A DNA stretch of 64,000 bases from contig NC_133544.1 in assembly GCF_048773025.1 (NCBI RefSeq), positions 496,001 to 560,000 of the forward strand, read 5' to 3'. Every line of letters starts with the position of its first letter. Position 1 is the first letter of the stretch. The position numbers and the translations under genes are program-made. The stretch is from Camelus bactrianus (lineage: Eukaryota > Chordata > Mammalia > Artiodactyla > Camelidae). The notes under the pieces are model-generated. The model saw nothing but the letters and a program-made list of their open reading frames with translations, made no database searches and was not told where the DNA came from. Positions 32,691-45,039 of the stretch are shown here, in pieces.

Positions 32691-33084
32691 TACATACACA
32701 AATTCATATCAAACTAAGGAACCATCTTCAAATTCCACCCACCACACTGGGGATCAATCATGCTTCTCTGTGGGGCGGGACTCCAAGACATTGGGCCAAG
32801 AAGACGACTCAGGTTACGAAAATGGACATGGCTCCGGCCCCGAGACACACGAGGTCTTGGGACGCTGGTCCAGACTGCGTTCTTTCTCTGAAACTACCTT
32901 ACGTTACGTGAGGCTCATTTGCTGTTCATGAGGCCTTTTCCATGTCAGACAATGACTGAGCCATGTGTGTGCCCAAGGCCTTCCAGGCCGCTGTCCGTGG
33001 TCCTGACTCGGACTAGCAGGCTCTCTCAGCTACTGTCCATGGTTCTGCTTCTGCTGCTCTGCACGGGGTAATGATATTTTTAGA

Positions 33085-35425
33085 TTAAACACACTTTGCC
33101 CTTTTAGGGTAGTTTTAGGCCAACAGATACGTTGAGCAGAAAGTCACAGAGTTCCATAACTTCCAGTGCCCCCACACGTACGCCCAGTTTCACCTATTAT
33201 GAACATCTATCTCCAGTGTGCTACACTTGTCAGAAATGATGAGCCAACTTAGTACATTATGATTAACTGAAGCCCATAGGCAACACCATGGCTCACTATC
33301 ATCTGCACAGTTCTATGAGTTTTGACAAACGCATGGTGTCATTTGCATCCAGAAGCCCCGAGGCTGCTGTCCATGGAACTGCCTTGATCAGGTACACTGT
33401 TCAGACTGCTGCCCATCGGTCCACCATTTCAGCAACACACAGTACAATTTCACTGCCTTAAGACCCCCTGTACCTCACCTCCTCATTTCCCACCCCTCCC
33501 ACACAAACTCCTGGCAGCCACTCATCTTCTCATTGCCTCCATAGATGAGCTCCTTCAAATACCGTGTAGTAGGAATCTCACAGACAGTATAGCCTTCTCC
33601 GGTTGGCTCCTTTCACTTAGCAATGTGCATTTTCATTTCCCCATGTCCTTTTGTGCCTCAATGGCTCATTTCTTCTTCTTTTTGAATGGTCATTTCTTAC
33701 TTTGGGGGACTATGGGAGGGTAATTAATTTTTCTTAATGGAGATACTGGGGATTGAAGCAAGGACCTCATGCATGCTAAGCACACGCTCTATCATTGATC
33801 GATACCGTCCCCCCATTTCTTCTCCTATTAACTTCTTTTTACAACAGCTTTATTGAGATACAATTGATACACAAAATAAACGCATATATTCGAGGTACAC
33901 CTGAGATTGCACATATGCAGACACCTGTGAAACCATCATTACTGTCAAGGTAGTCGATATATCCATTCCTCTAGAAGTTTCCTTGTGCTTTGGGTCTATT
34001 GGGATGGGGGGAGGAGCACACGTATGTGAAGAACATTTATCACGAAATCTACTCTCTTAACAAATATCTGGGTCCACAATGCAGTGTTGTAAACCGTAGG
34101 CACAATGTTACACACAGAGCCTCGGAATAGAACTCATTTTGCATAACTGGAAATTTATACCTATTGAATCACAGCAGAATCAAAGAATATCACCACAGAA
34201 AATCAATGAAGCACAAAAGAAAGAAGCAAGAAGGAATAGAGGAACAAATTAACTATAAGACAGACAGAGAACTATTAAAAACAACAGTGATAATAGGCCT
34301 TTCCCTGCCACAATTACCTTAAATGTAAACGGATTAAATTATCAGAGCAAAAGATAGAGAGCGGCTGAGTGGATAACAAGCAAGGTCCAAATCTGTGCCA
34401 TCACAAGGGACTCACTTTAGGTTTAAGGACACATGTAGGCTGGACATGAAGGGATGGAAAAAGGTACTCCATGAGAAAGGCAAACAAAAGGAAGCAAGGA
34501 TGGGTACACTTGGACAAAATAGACTTGAAGGTAAAAACAGTCATAAGACACCCAGAAGGACGCTATACAATGATGAAAAACTCAATTCTTCACAGACGGC
34601 TTTGTGCTTTTTATTCTGAAATCCTATTCCACTGTCTGGATGCATCCACTCACCTACTGAGGGACATCCTGGGCGCATCCAAGTTTGAGTTAAGCTACGA
34701 ACAAAGCATCTGCAGACATTTATAAACCATAAACATCGCTGCGCAGATTTGGGGTGGGCATGAGTTTTCAGCCCATTTGAACAGGTGAGTATCTAGGAAT
34801 GCAGTTGCTGGGTTGTATGGCAAGATTAGGTTTAGATTTTGGAGAACCTGCCGAGCTCTCCTGCAGACGGGCTCTTCCGTTTTGCACCCACCCGCAGCGG
34901 AGGAGGCCTCCTGCTGCCCCACACCCTCACCAGCGTTGGGAGGTGCCGGGTTTCGGTGTTGCTTCTGGACGTCCACCGTTCTAACAGCTGCGTGGTGGTC
35001 TTACTTGTTTTCACTTACAGGCTCCAGCGACGTAGGACGTGGAGGAAACTTGCGCTTCCTTCTCTGCATCTGTGAGTCTTCTTAGGTGACAGGTCTGTCC
35101 AGGGCTTTTAGTCACTTTTAACTGGGTTGTTGCTTTCCTTGTTGCTGACTTTTAACAGTTCTCTGCATATTTCGGACACGAGTCCTTTATCAGATACGAG
35201 GTTTGCAGATGTGTGATTCTCCCAGTCTCTGGCCTGCCTTTCATTCTCTCGACAGTGTCTTCCACAGGCAGGCATTTTCCACTTCAGTTAAGTTCAGCTA
35301 GTGACTTCTTTTTCGTGGAATGCGCTTTTGGTGTGGTACCTCCTGGCTCTTCGCCGAATCAAGGTCACCTAGATTCCCATGGTTCCGTTCTTTGCGTTGA
35401 GGTCAACGACCCACTGTGAGTCAAC
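33085..35425 (-). mobile_element. Nested LINE cluster of unit 2, mostly minus-strand L1
   Basis: Same arrangement as 11,430-13,770, with scattered substitutions. It includes a reversed L1 3' part, a Vic-1 SINE, a + strand L1 ORF2 5' piece (about 34,175-34,600) and a reversed ORF2 C-terminus (34,605-35,380). Confidence 0.75.
33721..33815 (-). mobile_element. Vic-1 SINE, minus strand (unit 2)
   Basis: Copy of the SINE at 12,066-12,165 at the same place in unit 2, with the same box A and box B features on the minus strand. Confidence 0.85.
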
Positions 35426-38400
35426 TTCATGACCACTGTGAGTATGTGCCTCAGCTCGTTTCCTGCTGGGATGCAGGTGCTCCACCACCACTTGGTGAAC
35501 AGAGCCCCTTCTCCATTAGGTTGCCTTCGCTCCAGGCGAGCTCTCAGAGGTGTTCCTGGGCAGCGAGAGTTCACTCCCTTATCTGAGCTCCTTTGGTGCT
35601 TCTAGAATGTTCTGCCACTGAGGGGGACATGCAATCAAATGGCCTTCAGCCATCTGCAGAAAAATTATTTCTAACAGAATTTGCACCCAAACCAAGGATA
35701 AAGTGTAAAGGTAGAATAAAGGCATCCCCTGACAGGCAAGATCTCAGACAACGTCCCTCCAGGCATCCTCTCTCAGGAAGACAGCAGACGGCCTTTGGAC
35801 CTGAACTCTCCACGTCAGCTGCCTGCGCCCCGGCCGATCATGGACTCCAGCCACCGTCATTGTGCCAGTCACTTCTTTACGACAAATCTCTTTCTAGATA
35901 CAGATACAGACCGTATACACAGAGGAAGGGGTACATCCTACGGATTCCGTTCCCCTGGAGACTAACACACCCTGGGGCACAACGCAGTCTTCTTCCAACC
36001 CACAGGAGCCGACTGACTCCAGAGAGGATGGGAGGGCAGGTCCACGGCACTCAGCAGCGTTCCTGAAGAGGGGGTCTAAACTGCACTGGAAAGCCAGCTC
36101 AAGGGCCCAGCATCGATGCTTAGTTAAGTCTAAAGCACGTGCTTCCACACGTACAACGTGGGAACGTCCAGTTACACGCACTGGGTCTGTTCACAACGCA
36201 GCGCATTTCCTCCTAAACGGTACATCAAGTGATTGAGCCTCGTAGAAGGAACAGCATCCTGGATTAGAACGGCAGCAAGTGTCACAAACCTGCTGGAAAG
36301 CAGAGTGGATCCCTCCCGCGGGCGGCCCCACTCGGCTTGCTCACTGGCTGCCCAGCACTCGAGCTGCTCAGAAAGGCACCTTCGTGCGGTCCTGCTGTGA
36401 GGAGCATGAGCCGTTCTCCACCTTCGGAGACAAAACGCTGGCTTCCTGTAAGAAAAAATATGGTGCTGCCCAGGGTCCTTGCGCTTCGCCTGGCCGTGTG
36501 GGTGAGCTTCCCCCGTCAGGATCTGTGGCACCAAGTTCACCACACGGAGCAGAGGGAGGCGGCCCAGGCCAGCCAGCGCGTTCCAGAGCCACGTCCCGGC
36601 CCTCTCCGACCCTCTCCACGCCCTCGTCTCTGGCTGCTGCGCTTCTCAGTGAGGGGCTGGGGGACGCACACCTGACGGCAGCTTGTCAGCTGAGCTGGAG
36701 CCTCAGCCAAGGGACAGCCTTGGAGCAGGTGGGCCCTGGAAGAAGCCCCCGGGACACAGGAGACTGGGGCTCAAGAAGGTGGCTGTGCCCCCAGTCCCAG
36801 GTGAGTCCCCGGGAGGCACCCCATAAGTGAGGGTCCTTGGCTTCACACGGGGCAGAACTCAAGAGCAAGCCGTGGGTCAGGAAGAGTAGGTTACTCAGAC
36901 AGAGGCACACTCCGCAGACAGAGCGCGGGCGTCTCGCTCAGCAGGGAGAGCGGCCACGCGGAGCGGGGGCGCTGGTTCCCATGGGCTCAGTAGCGTCGCA
37001 TGCTAACTAGTGGGGGGATCGTTCCAGCCGCCTTGGGGAAGGGGCAGGGGGTCCCAGGACGTGGGCCACCACCCACTTGTTAGCCTTATGGCCAGCCTCA
37101 GAACTGTCCTGGCCCCTGTGGGCACGCCATTCACCAGGCTGGTATGTTACAACGAGCCGACAATGAAGCTCAAGGCCAACTGGAAGTCAACTCTTCCACC
37201 ATCTTGGGCCTCAAGATCTATTGGGGGTTGAGTCTCCCACCGTCTCCGTGCTAATTGCTGTGTCATTCCTTTAATGGCGGTGCCCTGCCCCCTTCCCTCC
37301 TGTCCCCCCCACGCAGCAGACCTCAGCGGCAGAGAAACCTGTGAGCCCCCGGGAGTGGTTTAGCACAAATCCTCTCCCGGGGCCGCAGCCTTCCGTTGCT
37401 CCCTGACTCCTCTGGACCCCTCTCGCTCCCCACACCTTCCTCCAAGGGGGGCTGCGGGCTCCCGTGCCCATCAGCCGCCAGCCACTGGGATAAGAGCGTC
37501 AGCACCCAGGGAACGGCGGGAGCAAGGCCCAGCCAGCGCCTTGGCCCCACGTTGGCTAACTCCGTCTGCGGCTCTCGCCCAGGGGCCGTCCTGCATTTCC
37601 TCCTCCTGGAAACGCACAGCCTCCCCGCACTGGTCAACAGCTCCATCCTCCAAACACAGACTCAGCTCCTCTCCCTGCTCCAGCACAGGGCGCACCCGCC
37701 AAGCAGCCTGCCTGCCGTCCTGGTGGGTCTCAGCCCAGGCTGGTCTCTGCCGTGGGAGGTAGGGTGCAGCAGGAGTCAAGACACCAATCCCTACTCTGCC
37801 TCCGTCACACTCCATGTGATGGGCCTGGAGGGGCAGGCTTGAGTGTTACTGATGGCGCCCCAGTCATAAAACTCTGCTTGGACGGGGCACGGGGAGGGGG
37901 CTTTCTGATTAAAAGATGCAGGCTCAGGGAGCTGAGAAGTCAGGGGTGTGGCCCAGCAGGAGCCCCAGGAGCTGCCCTCCCGCCTACACGGTTCAGACGG
38001 ATACCTCCAAGGAGACCGCTGGAGAAGGCAGTGCTGGGGGAGCCGCCTGCTGACACAGGCATGAGCTGAGCGTGGGGACCCGAGCCCTGCACACCTCCAC
38101 ACGGTCCGTCTAATCCATACAACATGGACGCAAGGGTCGTTTTGAGCTGCAGGCAATTAAAAAAGCAGACACAAGGCAATCTCTCCGCCTCCTGCCTTTT
38201 ACAAGGCAAAGCAGGGCGATACCTGAGGACACAGCAGACCCTTATCAGCACCTGTCAGCGCCTGCCCTGCGAGCCTGCCTCACTCCCTCTCCCATTAACC
38301 CACGTACCTACCTTCCCCGCTACACTGACCAGAGACACAAAGTCCCTCTCTTTGCCTTCACCCTTGCCTACAACTCAAGTCCTTTAGTTCGGGTCTATAC

Positions 38401-38724
38401 ACCCAGTGTTAACCCCCTGCCCCCGTACTCATCCAGGGCACCCTCTGTTCCTATCTTCTAATCACTCTGGGAGATGCTTTTTTCAGAAACCTGAGGTGGA
38501 AGGGGGAACTGGCCCCCTCTTCTACAAGAGCAAGCCTCTCCCCGACCTGACAAGGGGCAAGCCAAGTCTGAGACTTCCTACGGTGAGAGCCCTGGCAAAG
38601 AGGAGGGAACGTGCACAGGGAGGTGTCCATCAGCCCTGCAGGAAGACAGCCAGGCAGCTTCCACCTCTAGCTACCTCCATCTGATCCCTGTCCAGCCGGT
38701 ACTGGGAGTGCCAGGAGGCACTAG
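35426..38724. other. Gene-free upstream flank of unit 2
   Basis: Counterpart of 13,771-17,068 with few substitutions. No gene is seen. Confidence 0.5.
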
Positions 38725-38990
38725 AGATCTGTGTTGAGGCAGGAGTGCAGAATGAAATGGGGATCCGAGCTGGGAGGACCAGGGTGCATTGCAGATCTGT
38801 GCTGGGAGGACCAGGATGTAGAGCAGTTCTGTGCTTGACGACCAGAATGCACAAAAGATCTGAGCTGGGAGGACCAGGGTGGACAGAAGATCTGTGCTGG
38901 GAGGACCGGGGTGCACTGCAGATCTGTGCTCAGAGGACCAGGATTCACGAGTGATCTGAGCTGGGAGGACAGAGATGCACAGGAGACCAT
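38725..38990 (+). repeat. 32-bp tandem repeat, about 8 copies (unit 2)
   Basis: As at 17,070 but one copy longer and with unit-specific variants ('gaggaccggggtgcactgc', 'cagaggaccaggattcacg'). Around this array the similarity of unit 3 switches from unit 2 to unit 1. Confidence 0.8.
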
Positions 38991-40575
38991 CTACAGCAAC
39001 CAGCCCAGGAAGCCGCCTGCTCCCCACACGGCAGACCTGCAGGAAGTGAGACCTCTACCTCCAGTGAAAGTCCAAGAAGCCGAACAACCTGTAACAGCAC
39101 CCCCATGCCTGGCAGGGGCGTGACCAATAACCGACAGCGTCCATCATTTTGTCCCTGCGTCCGGCTTAGGACACACATGAGAAAGCCGGACGTGCCCCCA
39201 GCCATCACAGGGGCGCCTGCATCTCGTCCCTGGTCCAGCTTCCCCAGCCGACCGCCCCATCACGCACCGCGGAGCTCGCCCTTTTTCTCTAAAGAACCTT
39301 TCTATACACAGAAAATATTTTAATAGATTAACATACTATTTATTATACGCTATGCATACATGTATTAGAAACACATGTCACACACGTGTGTCTGTGTACA
39401 GTAACGCTGAACAGTACATACACGTAATAAAACCGCAAAGCTCTCCCGCATCCCTGCCTGCCTGGAGGCTCTGCCAAGCCCGCTGCTGGGTGTGGACGCC
39501 CTGGCTGCACCAGCTCGGAATAATCAGGCTCTCCTTATCCTGTTAAAGCATTTTCAGCAACTTAGGAGACACAAGGTCTCATGACAGTGGCTCACAGTCG
39601 CTGTTAAAAAGCAGCCCCAAATGCATCTTGGGACCTAGACACAAGCGGAGACGAAGGTGAAGGTGGCGGAGCGGGTCTGAGCAGGGGCGGTGATCCCCGG
39701 AGGAAGCGAGCAGAGCGGGGGTGGCGGGCGGTCCTGTGGGGCCCAGCAGAGCACCTGGGCTGGACTCCGCTCTGTGCAGGCCGGAAGGGGCGCAGCACGC
39801 ATGTCGCCCACCCAGCCCTTGTAGGACACGTGCCCGGGAAGCCCCCTTCCCCACCCGCGGCTCTTCTGAACTGGGCACTGCATTATCCCCCAGGGACCCT
39901 GATGCTGCAGGCACAGAACAGCCCAGGGGTGCACACGGGGCTTGGAGTGAGCTGCGGCACTCCAAGACAGGAGAAGCTGAAGGTCCCCGCCCCACTCCTG
40001 GGGCACACGCAGCGGTGGAGGGCCTGCACGCTATTGCTCAGCCAGGCAGCCGTCTTCCAGCCCCAGAGACCACCGTGAACTCTGCAGCACAGAAGACAGC
40101 TGCTGCTGGGGAAACAGCTTCCATCAGACCTTGCGTGTTACACCGCCCTGCGGTCAGAGATGGGGGACAGGGATATAGCCACGGATGGAGGGAGAGAAGA
40201 GGCTTGGACCCAGAGGAAGACAGCCGCCCACCCAAGGGGCCGTGCTGGCAGGCGGACAGGACAAAGCTGGGGTTAGGCTGCGGCCTGTGCCCACCGCACT
40301 CACCAGAGTGGAGAGAGGTGACCACTGGCCCTGGGAGGACCGAGGGCTCGGGCGGCGGCTGGGCACCCCAGGCAACAGCCAGTCAAGCGGGCAGCACCCC
40401 TGTGGGAGGTAGGGAACAGGTGACCGCCGAGACTCCCACTCTCAGCCCAAGATCCCAGGACACCACTCGCCCCACCCCCAGGCATCTATGTGAGGCGCCT
40501 CTGCTGCGTCTGGACTCCCCCAGGTCATCTGAGACAGAAACCACCCAGAGAAAAGGGAACTTCAGAAAGTAGGCG
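38991..40575. other. Gene-free region upstream of the candidate I-gamma exon (unit 2)
   Basis: Counterpart of 17,306-18,889 with more substitutions than the DNA further upstream. No gene is seen. A 283-codon open frame at 39,721-40,572 has repeat-free but unrecognised content and is not open over its full length in units 1 or 3. Confidence 0.4.
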
Positions 40576-40791
40576 GTGCCACCGGTTTCAGTCCTGTTCT
40601 TAGTGTTCGCAGGGTTGCGGGCAGTCAGCTCACATCTACGGGAATCCAGCCAAGAAATCCTAGGAACTGGGGCTGCAGGCACAGAGATCAGCCTGGAGGA
40701 GCGCAGGTGCCTGGGGCCAGAGGAGGGAAGGGGTGGCGGCAGCACGGAGACCCAGGCTGCAGGGGAGCCACCTCCATGGCTTCCACCTTCG
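40576..40791 (+). promoter_or_regulatory. Candidate I-gamma exon end and donor, unit 2
   Basis: Same CTTCG/GTGAGTGC donor (exon end 40,791) and kappaB-like GGGAATCCAG as in unit 1, about 220 bp upstream of the 45-bp array. The call is based on position and splice-site quality only. Confidence 0.3.
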
Positions 40792-41011
40792 GTGAGTGCA
40801 GCCCAAGAGGAGCAGGGGCAGAGGGAGCGCAGGGGGCATTGGAGGGGAGGCCCCACCTCAGGGACCCCACAAGGCTCCAGGAGCAGCTGAGGTGAAGGCT
40901 GGGAGCTGGTGGGCACAGGCAACCGTCCCACCACCTGGAAGGTCCAGGGACCAGGGGAGACTTCTGGGGACACTGGGGACACAAAAGAGGGTTAAGGTAC
41001 CCAAGGACGAG

Positions 41012-42205
41012 GAGCTCTGCTGGGAGGGGGCCAGCATGAGACTCCAGGGAGAAAAGCCAGCCCTGCTGGGAGGGCACCCGGGTGGGACTCCAGGGAGAAA
41101 AGCCATCCCTGCTGGGAGGGCACCAGGGTGGGACTCCAGGTAGAAAGCCAGCCCTGCTGGGAGGGCACCAGGTTGGGACTCCAGGGAGCAAAGCCATCCC
41201 TGCTGGAAGGGCACCAGGGTGGGAATCCAGGGAGAGAAAACAACCCTGCTGGGAGGGCACCAGGGTGGGACTCCAGGGAGAAAAGTCAGCCCTGCTGGGA
41301 GGGCATCAGGGTGGGACTCCAGGGAGAAAGTCAGCCCTCCTGGGAGGGCACCAGTGTAGGACTCCAGGGAGAAAAGCCAGCCCTGCTGGGAGGGCACCAG
41401 GGTGGGAATCCAGGGAGAAAAACCAGCCCTGCTGGGAGGGATTCCAGGGTGGGACTCCAGGGAGAAAAGCCAGCCCTGCTGGGAGGGCACCAGGGTGGGA
41501 CTCCAGGGAGAAAAGCCAGCCCTGCTGGGAGGGCACCCGGGTGGGACTCCAGGGAGGAAAGCCATCCCTGCTGGGAGGGCACAAGGGTGGGACTCCAGGT
41601 AGAAAGCCAGCCCTGCTGGGAGGGCACCAGTGTGGGACTCCAGGGAGAAAAGCCAGCCCTGCTGGGAGGGCACCAGGGTGGGACTCCAGGGAGAGAAACA
41701 ACCCTGCTGGGAGGGCACCAGGGTGGGACTCCAGGGAGAAAAGTCAGCCCTGCTGGGAGGGCACCAGGGTGGGACTCCAGGGAGAAAGTCAGCCCTGCTG
41801 GGAGGGCACCAGGGTGGGACTCCAGGGAGAAAAGCCAGCCCTGCTGGGAGGGCACCAGAGTGGGAATCCAGGGAGAAAAACCAGCCCTGCTGGGAGGGCA
41901 CCAGGGTGGGACTCCAGGGAGAAAGCCATCCCTGCTGGGAGGGCACAAAGGTGGGACTCCAGGGAGAAATTCAGCCCTGGTGGGAGGGCACCAGTGTGGG
42001 ACACCAGGGAGAAAGCCATCCCTGCTGGGAGGGCACCAGGTTGGGACTCCAGGGAGAAAGTCAGCCATGCTGGGAGGGCACCAGGTTGGGACTCCAGGGA
42101 GAAAAGCCAGCCCTGCTGGGAGGGCACCAGGGTTGGACACCAGGGAGAAAAGCCATCCCTGCTGGGAGGGCACCCGGGTGGGACTCTAGGGAGAGAATCC
42201 AGTCC
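41012..42205 (+). repeat. 45/46-bp G-clustered tandem repeat, about 26 copies (unit 2)
   Basis: The same repeat as at 19,331, but about 2.6 times longer and more varied. Many copies are 46 bp ('gagaaaagcc') and single-base variants are scattered, so it was not homogenised with units 1 and 3. The G-clusters GGGAGGG and GGGTGGG persist in most copies. Confidence 0.88.
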
Positions 42206-42457
42206 TGGGGATAACACAGGGTTCAGGGAGTGGAGTGGAACTAGGCTGAGGGCTCTGCGTTGACCCAGAGGGTCAGAGGCTGCCAAGGGCCAGCACCAGG
42301 GACAAAGGTCAGGGAGGCTGAATGTAAGAGGTGGCAGAACACCTGGAGGTCAAGGAGGGCAGCCCCAGGCGCTCTGAAATCACATGGAGCTCGTGCACAT
42401 GAGCAGAAGCCTGGGGGTGGACGGGGGCCAGAAGCTAACTTGGAGTTCAAGAGAAGT

Positions 42458-43820
42458 TGGAGCTGGTGCAGGTGAGAGGCCACTGAAGGGCAGTAGGGCA
42501 GGGGGACAGCCTCAGCGGTTCCACGGAGCAGGTTGTGCTTCTGCAGGGGACCAGAAGGCTGGGAGGACAAGGGGCAGCTCCACTGGCTGCACGGAGCAGG
42601 TTGTGCTTGTGCAGGTGAGCAGAGGGCTGGGAAGGCAGGGGGCAACCCCAGGGTTTCCAGGGAGCAGGTTGAGCTTGCACAGGTGAACGGAGGTCTACGA
42701 GGGCAGGGGGCAGCCCCAAGGGGCTCCTGGGAGCAGATTGAGCTTCTCCAGGGGAGCAGACGGCTGGGAGGGCACGGAGCAGTCCTGAGGGGCTCCAGGG
42801 AGAAGGTTGAGCTTGTGCAGGTCAGCAGAGGTCTAGGAGGGCAAGAGGAAAGCCCCAGGGGCTCCAGGTTGCATTCAGAGCTTCCGCCTGTAGGCTGGGG
42901 GCAGGCAGGTACAGGACTGCCCTGAGGAGCTCCAAGGAGCTAGTAGAGCTTGTATTGGTGAACAGGGGGCTAGGAGTGCAGGGGGCAGCCTAAGGGGCTC
43001 CAGGAATGAGGTAAAGCTTGTGCAAGTAGCAGAGGGCTGGGAAGGCAGGGAGCAGCCCCAGGGGCTCCAGGGAGCAGGTTGAGCTCGTGAGGGTCAGCAG
43101 AGGCCTGGGAGTGCAGGGGGAAGCCCCAGGGGCTCCAGGGAACAGGTTGTGCATGTGCAGGGGAGCAGAGGGAAGGGAGCGCAGGGGGCAGCCCCAAGAG
43201 GCTCCAGGGAACAGGTTGAGCTCATGCGGGACAGCAGAGGGCTGGGAGGGCAGGGGGCAGCCCCAGGGGTTCCAGGAAGCAGGTTGAGCTTGTACAGGTG
43301 AACGGAGGTCTACGAGGGCAGGGGGCAGCCCCAAGGGGCTCCTGGGAGCAGGTTGAGCTTCTGCAGGGGAGCAGAGGTTTGGGAGAGAATGGGGCAGCCT
43401 CCAGAGATCCAGGGAGCAGGTTGAGCTCAGGCGGCTCAGCAGAGGGCTGGGAGTCCAAGAGGCAGCCTTAGGGTCTCCAGGGAGCACGTAGAGCACGTGT
43501 GGGTGAACAGAGGGCTGGGCGGTCACGGGGCTGCCCCAGGGGCTCCAGGGCACAGGTTGAGCTTCTGCAGGGGACCAGAGAGCTGGGAGGGCAGGGGGCA
43601 GCCCCAGGGGCTCCAGGGCTCAGGTTGAGCTTCTGCAGGGGAGCAGAGAGCTGGGAGGGCAGGGAGCAGCCCCAGGGGCTCCAGGGAGAAATCAGAGCTA
43701 TGACCTGTAGGCTGGGGGCAGGCAGGTACAGGAGAGCCCTGAGGAACTCCAAGGAGCTGGTAGAGCTTGTATTGCTGAACAGGGGGATGGGAGGGAAGGA
43801 AGTAGCTTAAAGAGGTCCAG
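42458..43820 (+). repeat. S-gamma switch region, 68-bp repeats, about 19 copies (unit 2)
   Basis: Same AGCT-bearing 68-bp repeats as unit 1 but shorter. From about 42,870 onward it is almost identical to unit 1 from about 21,192. The 5' part is different and has fewer copies. Confidence 0.87.
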
Positions 43821-44745
43821 GAAGCCAGTTGTAATTGTGAGAATGAGAAAAGGGTCCACAGAACAGCGGGGCTCCCCTGTAGCTAGCGCATTAAAGCCCG
43901 GATCTAAAGTACAGCCACACGAGGAGCTGAGCCAGGTTGACGGCTGTGGGGATGGTCAGAGGGGCCACGGCTGCCCCTGGCCAGTGTCTCCTGGGACAAG
44001 GGTCTCAGAGGCTGCCAGTGAGCAGGGGGCTGAGGTCAGAGGACAGGGACATGGGAGCTACAAGCTGGGGTGGCGTCAGGGGCCCAGGTGTGAGGGGGAA
44101 GTGAGCTGAGGGGCTCCAGCTGGAGGACCAGAAGAGGGACAGGAGCTCCCCGAGGCACAGACTCGGCAGCCTGGCTGAGGCCACAGGGATGAAAGGGGAG
44201 GGGCCAAGGAGGAGACCTGCAGGGCCAGGGTCCAAGAGGGCCAGGGGCCAGGGGGGCCAAGGCCCAGGGGCTCTGGATGCAGAGCTGACCCAGAAGACAC
44301 GGGCGCGGAGGGCAAACAGCAGGCCAGGCAAGGGGCCACGAGCAGGCTTCTGGGTGGTGGAGGCCCACCACGCCAAGGAGAGGCCCGCTCACCCAGGGCA
44401 GGGCCGGGCAGTGGCAACAGGACGGTGAGCTCAGGGGACCAGCAGACGCTGGCCGGGAGCAGGCAGCACTGGTCAGGACTCAGACACAGGGCTCAGTCAG
44501 GCCAGGCACTTGCAGGAGGTCAGGGACCTAGGGGGCTGTCACCCAGGTGATCACCCAGCGCTGACCCACAGCTGCAGAGGCACGAGGCCCTGGGTGGTGA
44601 GGGCCCTGCCGGCCAGCTGCTTTGCAGACATTCTGGAAGCACGTGGGCGCTGGGCTCAGGGGTGCCCAGACCTGGGCTCGTGACACCCTGCCTGGACCCT
44701 CCCAGGGGTGAAGCCCTGGTGGTCACACGGCCTGCTTTCTTGCAG
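43821..44745 (+). other. Intron between S-gamma and CH1 (unit 2)
   Basis: Counterpart of 22,141-23,067, practically identical to it up to about 44,642, then diverging. Ends in acceptor CCTGCTTTCTTGCAG. No gene is seen. Confidence 0.7.
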
Positions 44746-45039
44746 CCTCCACCAAGGCCCCATCGGTCTATCCTCTGACTGCTAGATGCGGGGACACGCC
44801 TGGCTCCACGGTGGCCTTCGGCTGCCTGGTCTGGGGCTACATCCCTGAGCCGGTGACGGTGACCTGGAACTCGGGCGCCCTGTCCAGCGGCATCCACACC
44901 TTCCCATCTGTTCTCATGTCCTCGGGGCTCTACTCACTCAGCAGCTTAGTGACTCTGCCCGCCAGCAGCTCGTCCGGCAAGAACTTCATCTGCAACGTAG
45001 CCCACCCGGCCAGCAGCACTAAGGTGGACAAGCGTGTGG
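44746..45039 (+). CDS. IGHG1: CH1 exon, conventional gene
   Basis: 98 residues, [20 protein letters not shown] at the start. The Cys codon at 44,787-44,789 sits where several mammalian IgG subclasses have the cysteine that bonds the light chain. Fold cysteines are FGCLVWG and FICNVAH; it ends VDKRV. Donor GTGTGG/GTAAGT is intact (GT at 45,040). Confidence 0.95.

Noticed and set aside
39721-40572. 283-codon open frame on the + strand of unit 2
   Set aside because: GC-rich, no recognisable domain, and not kept open over its length in units 1 and 3.
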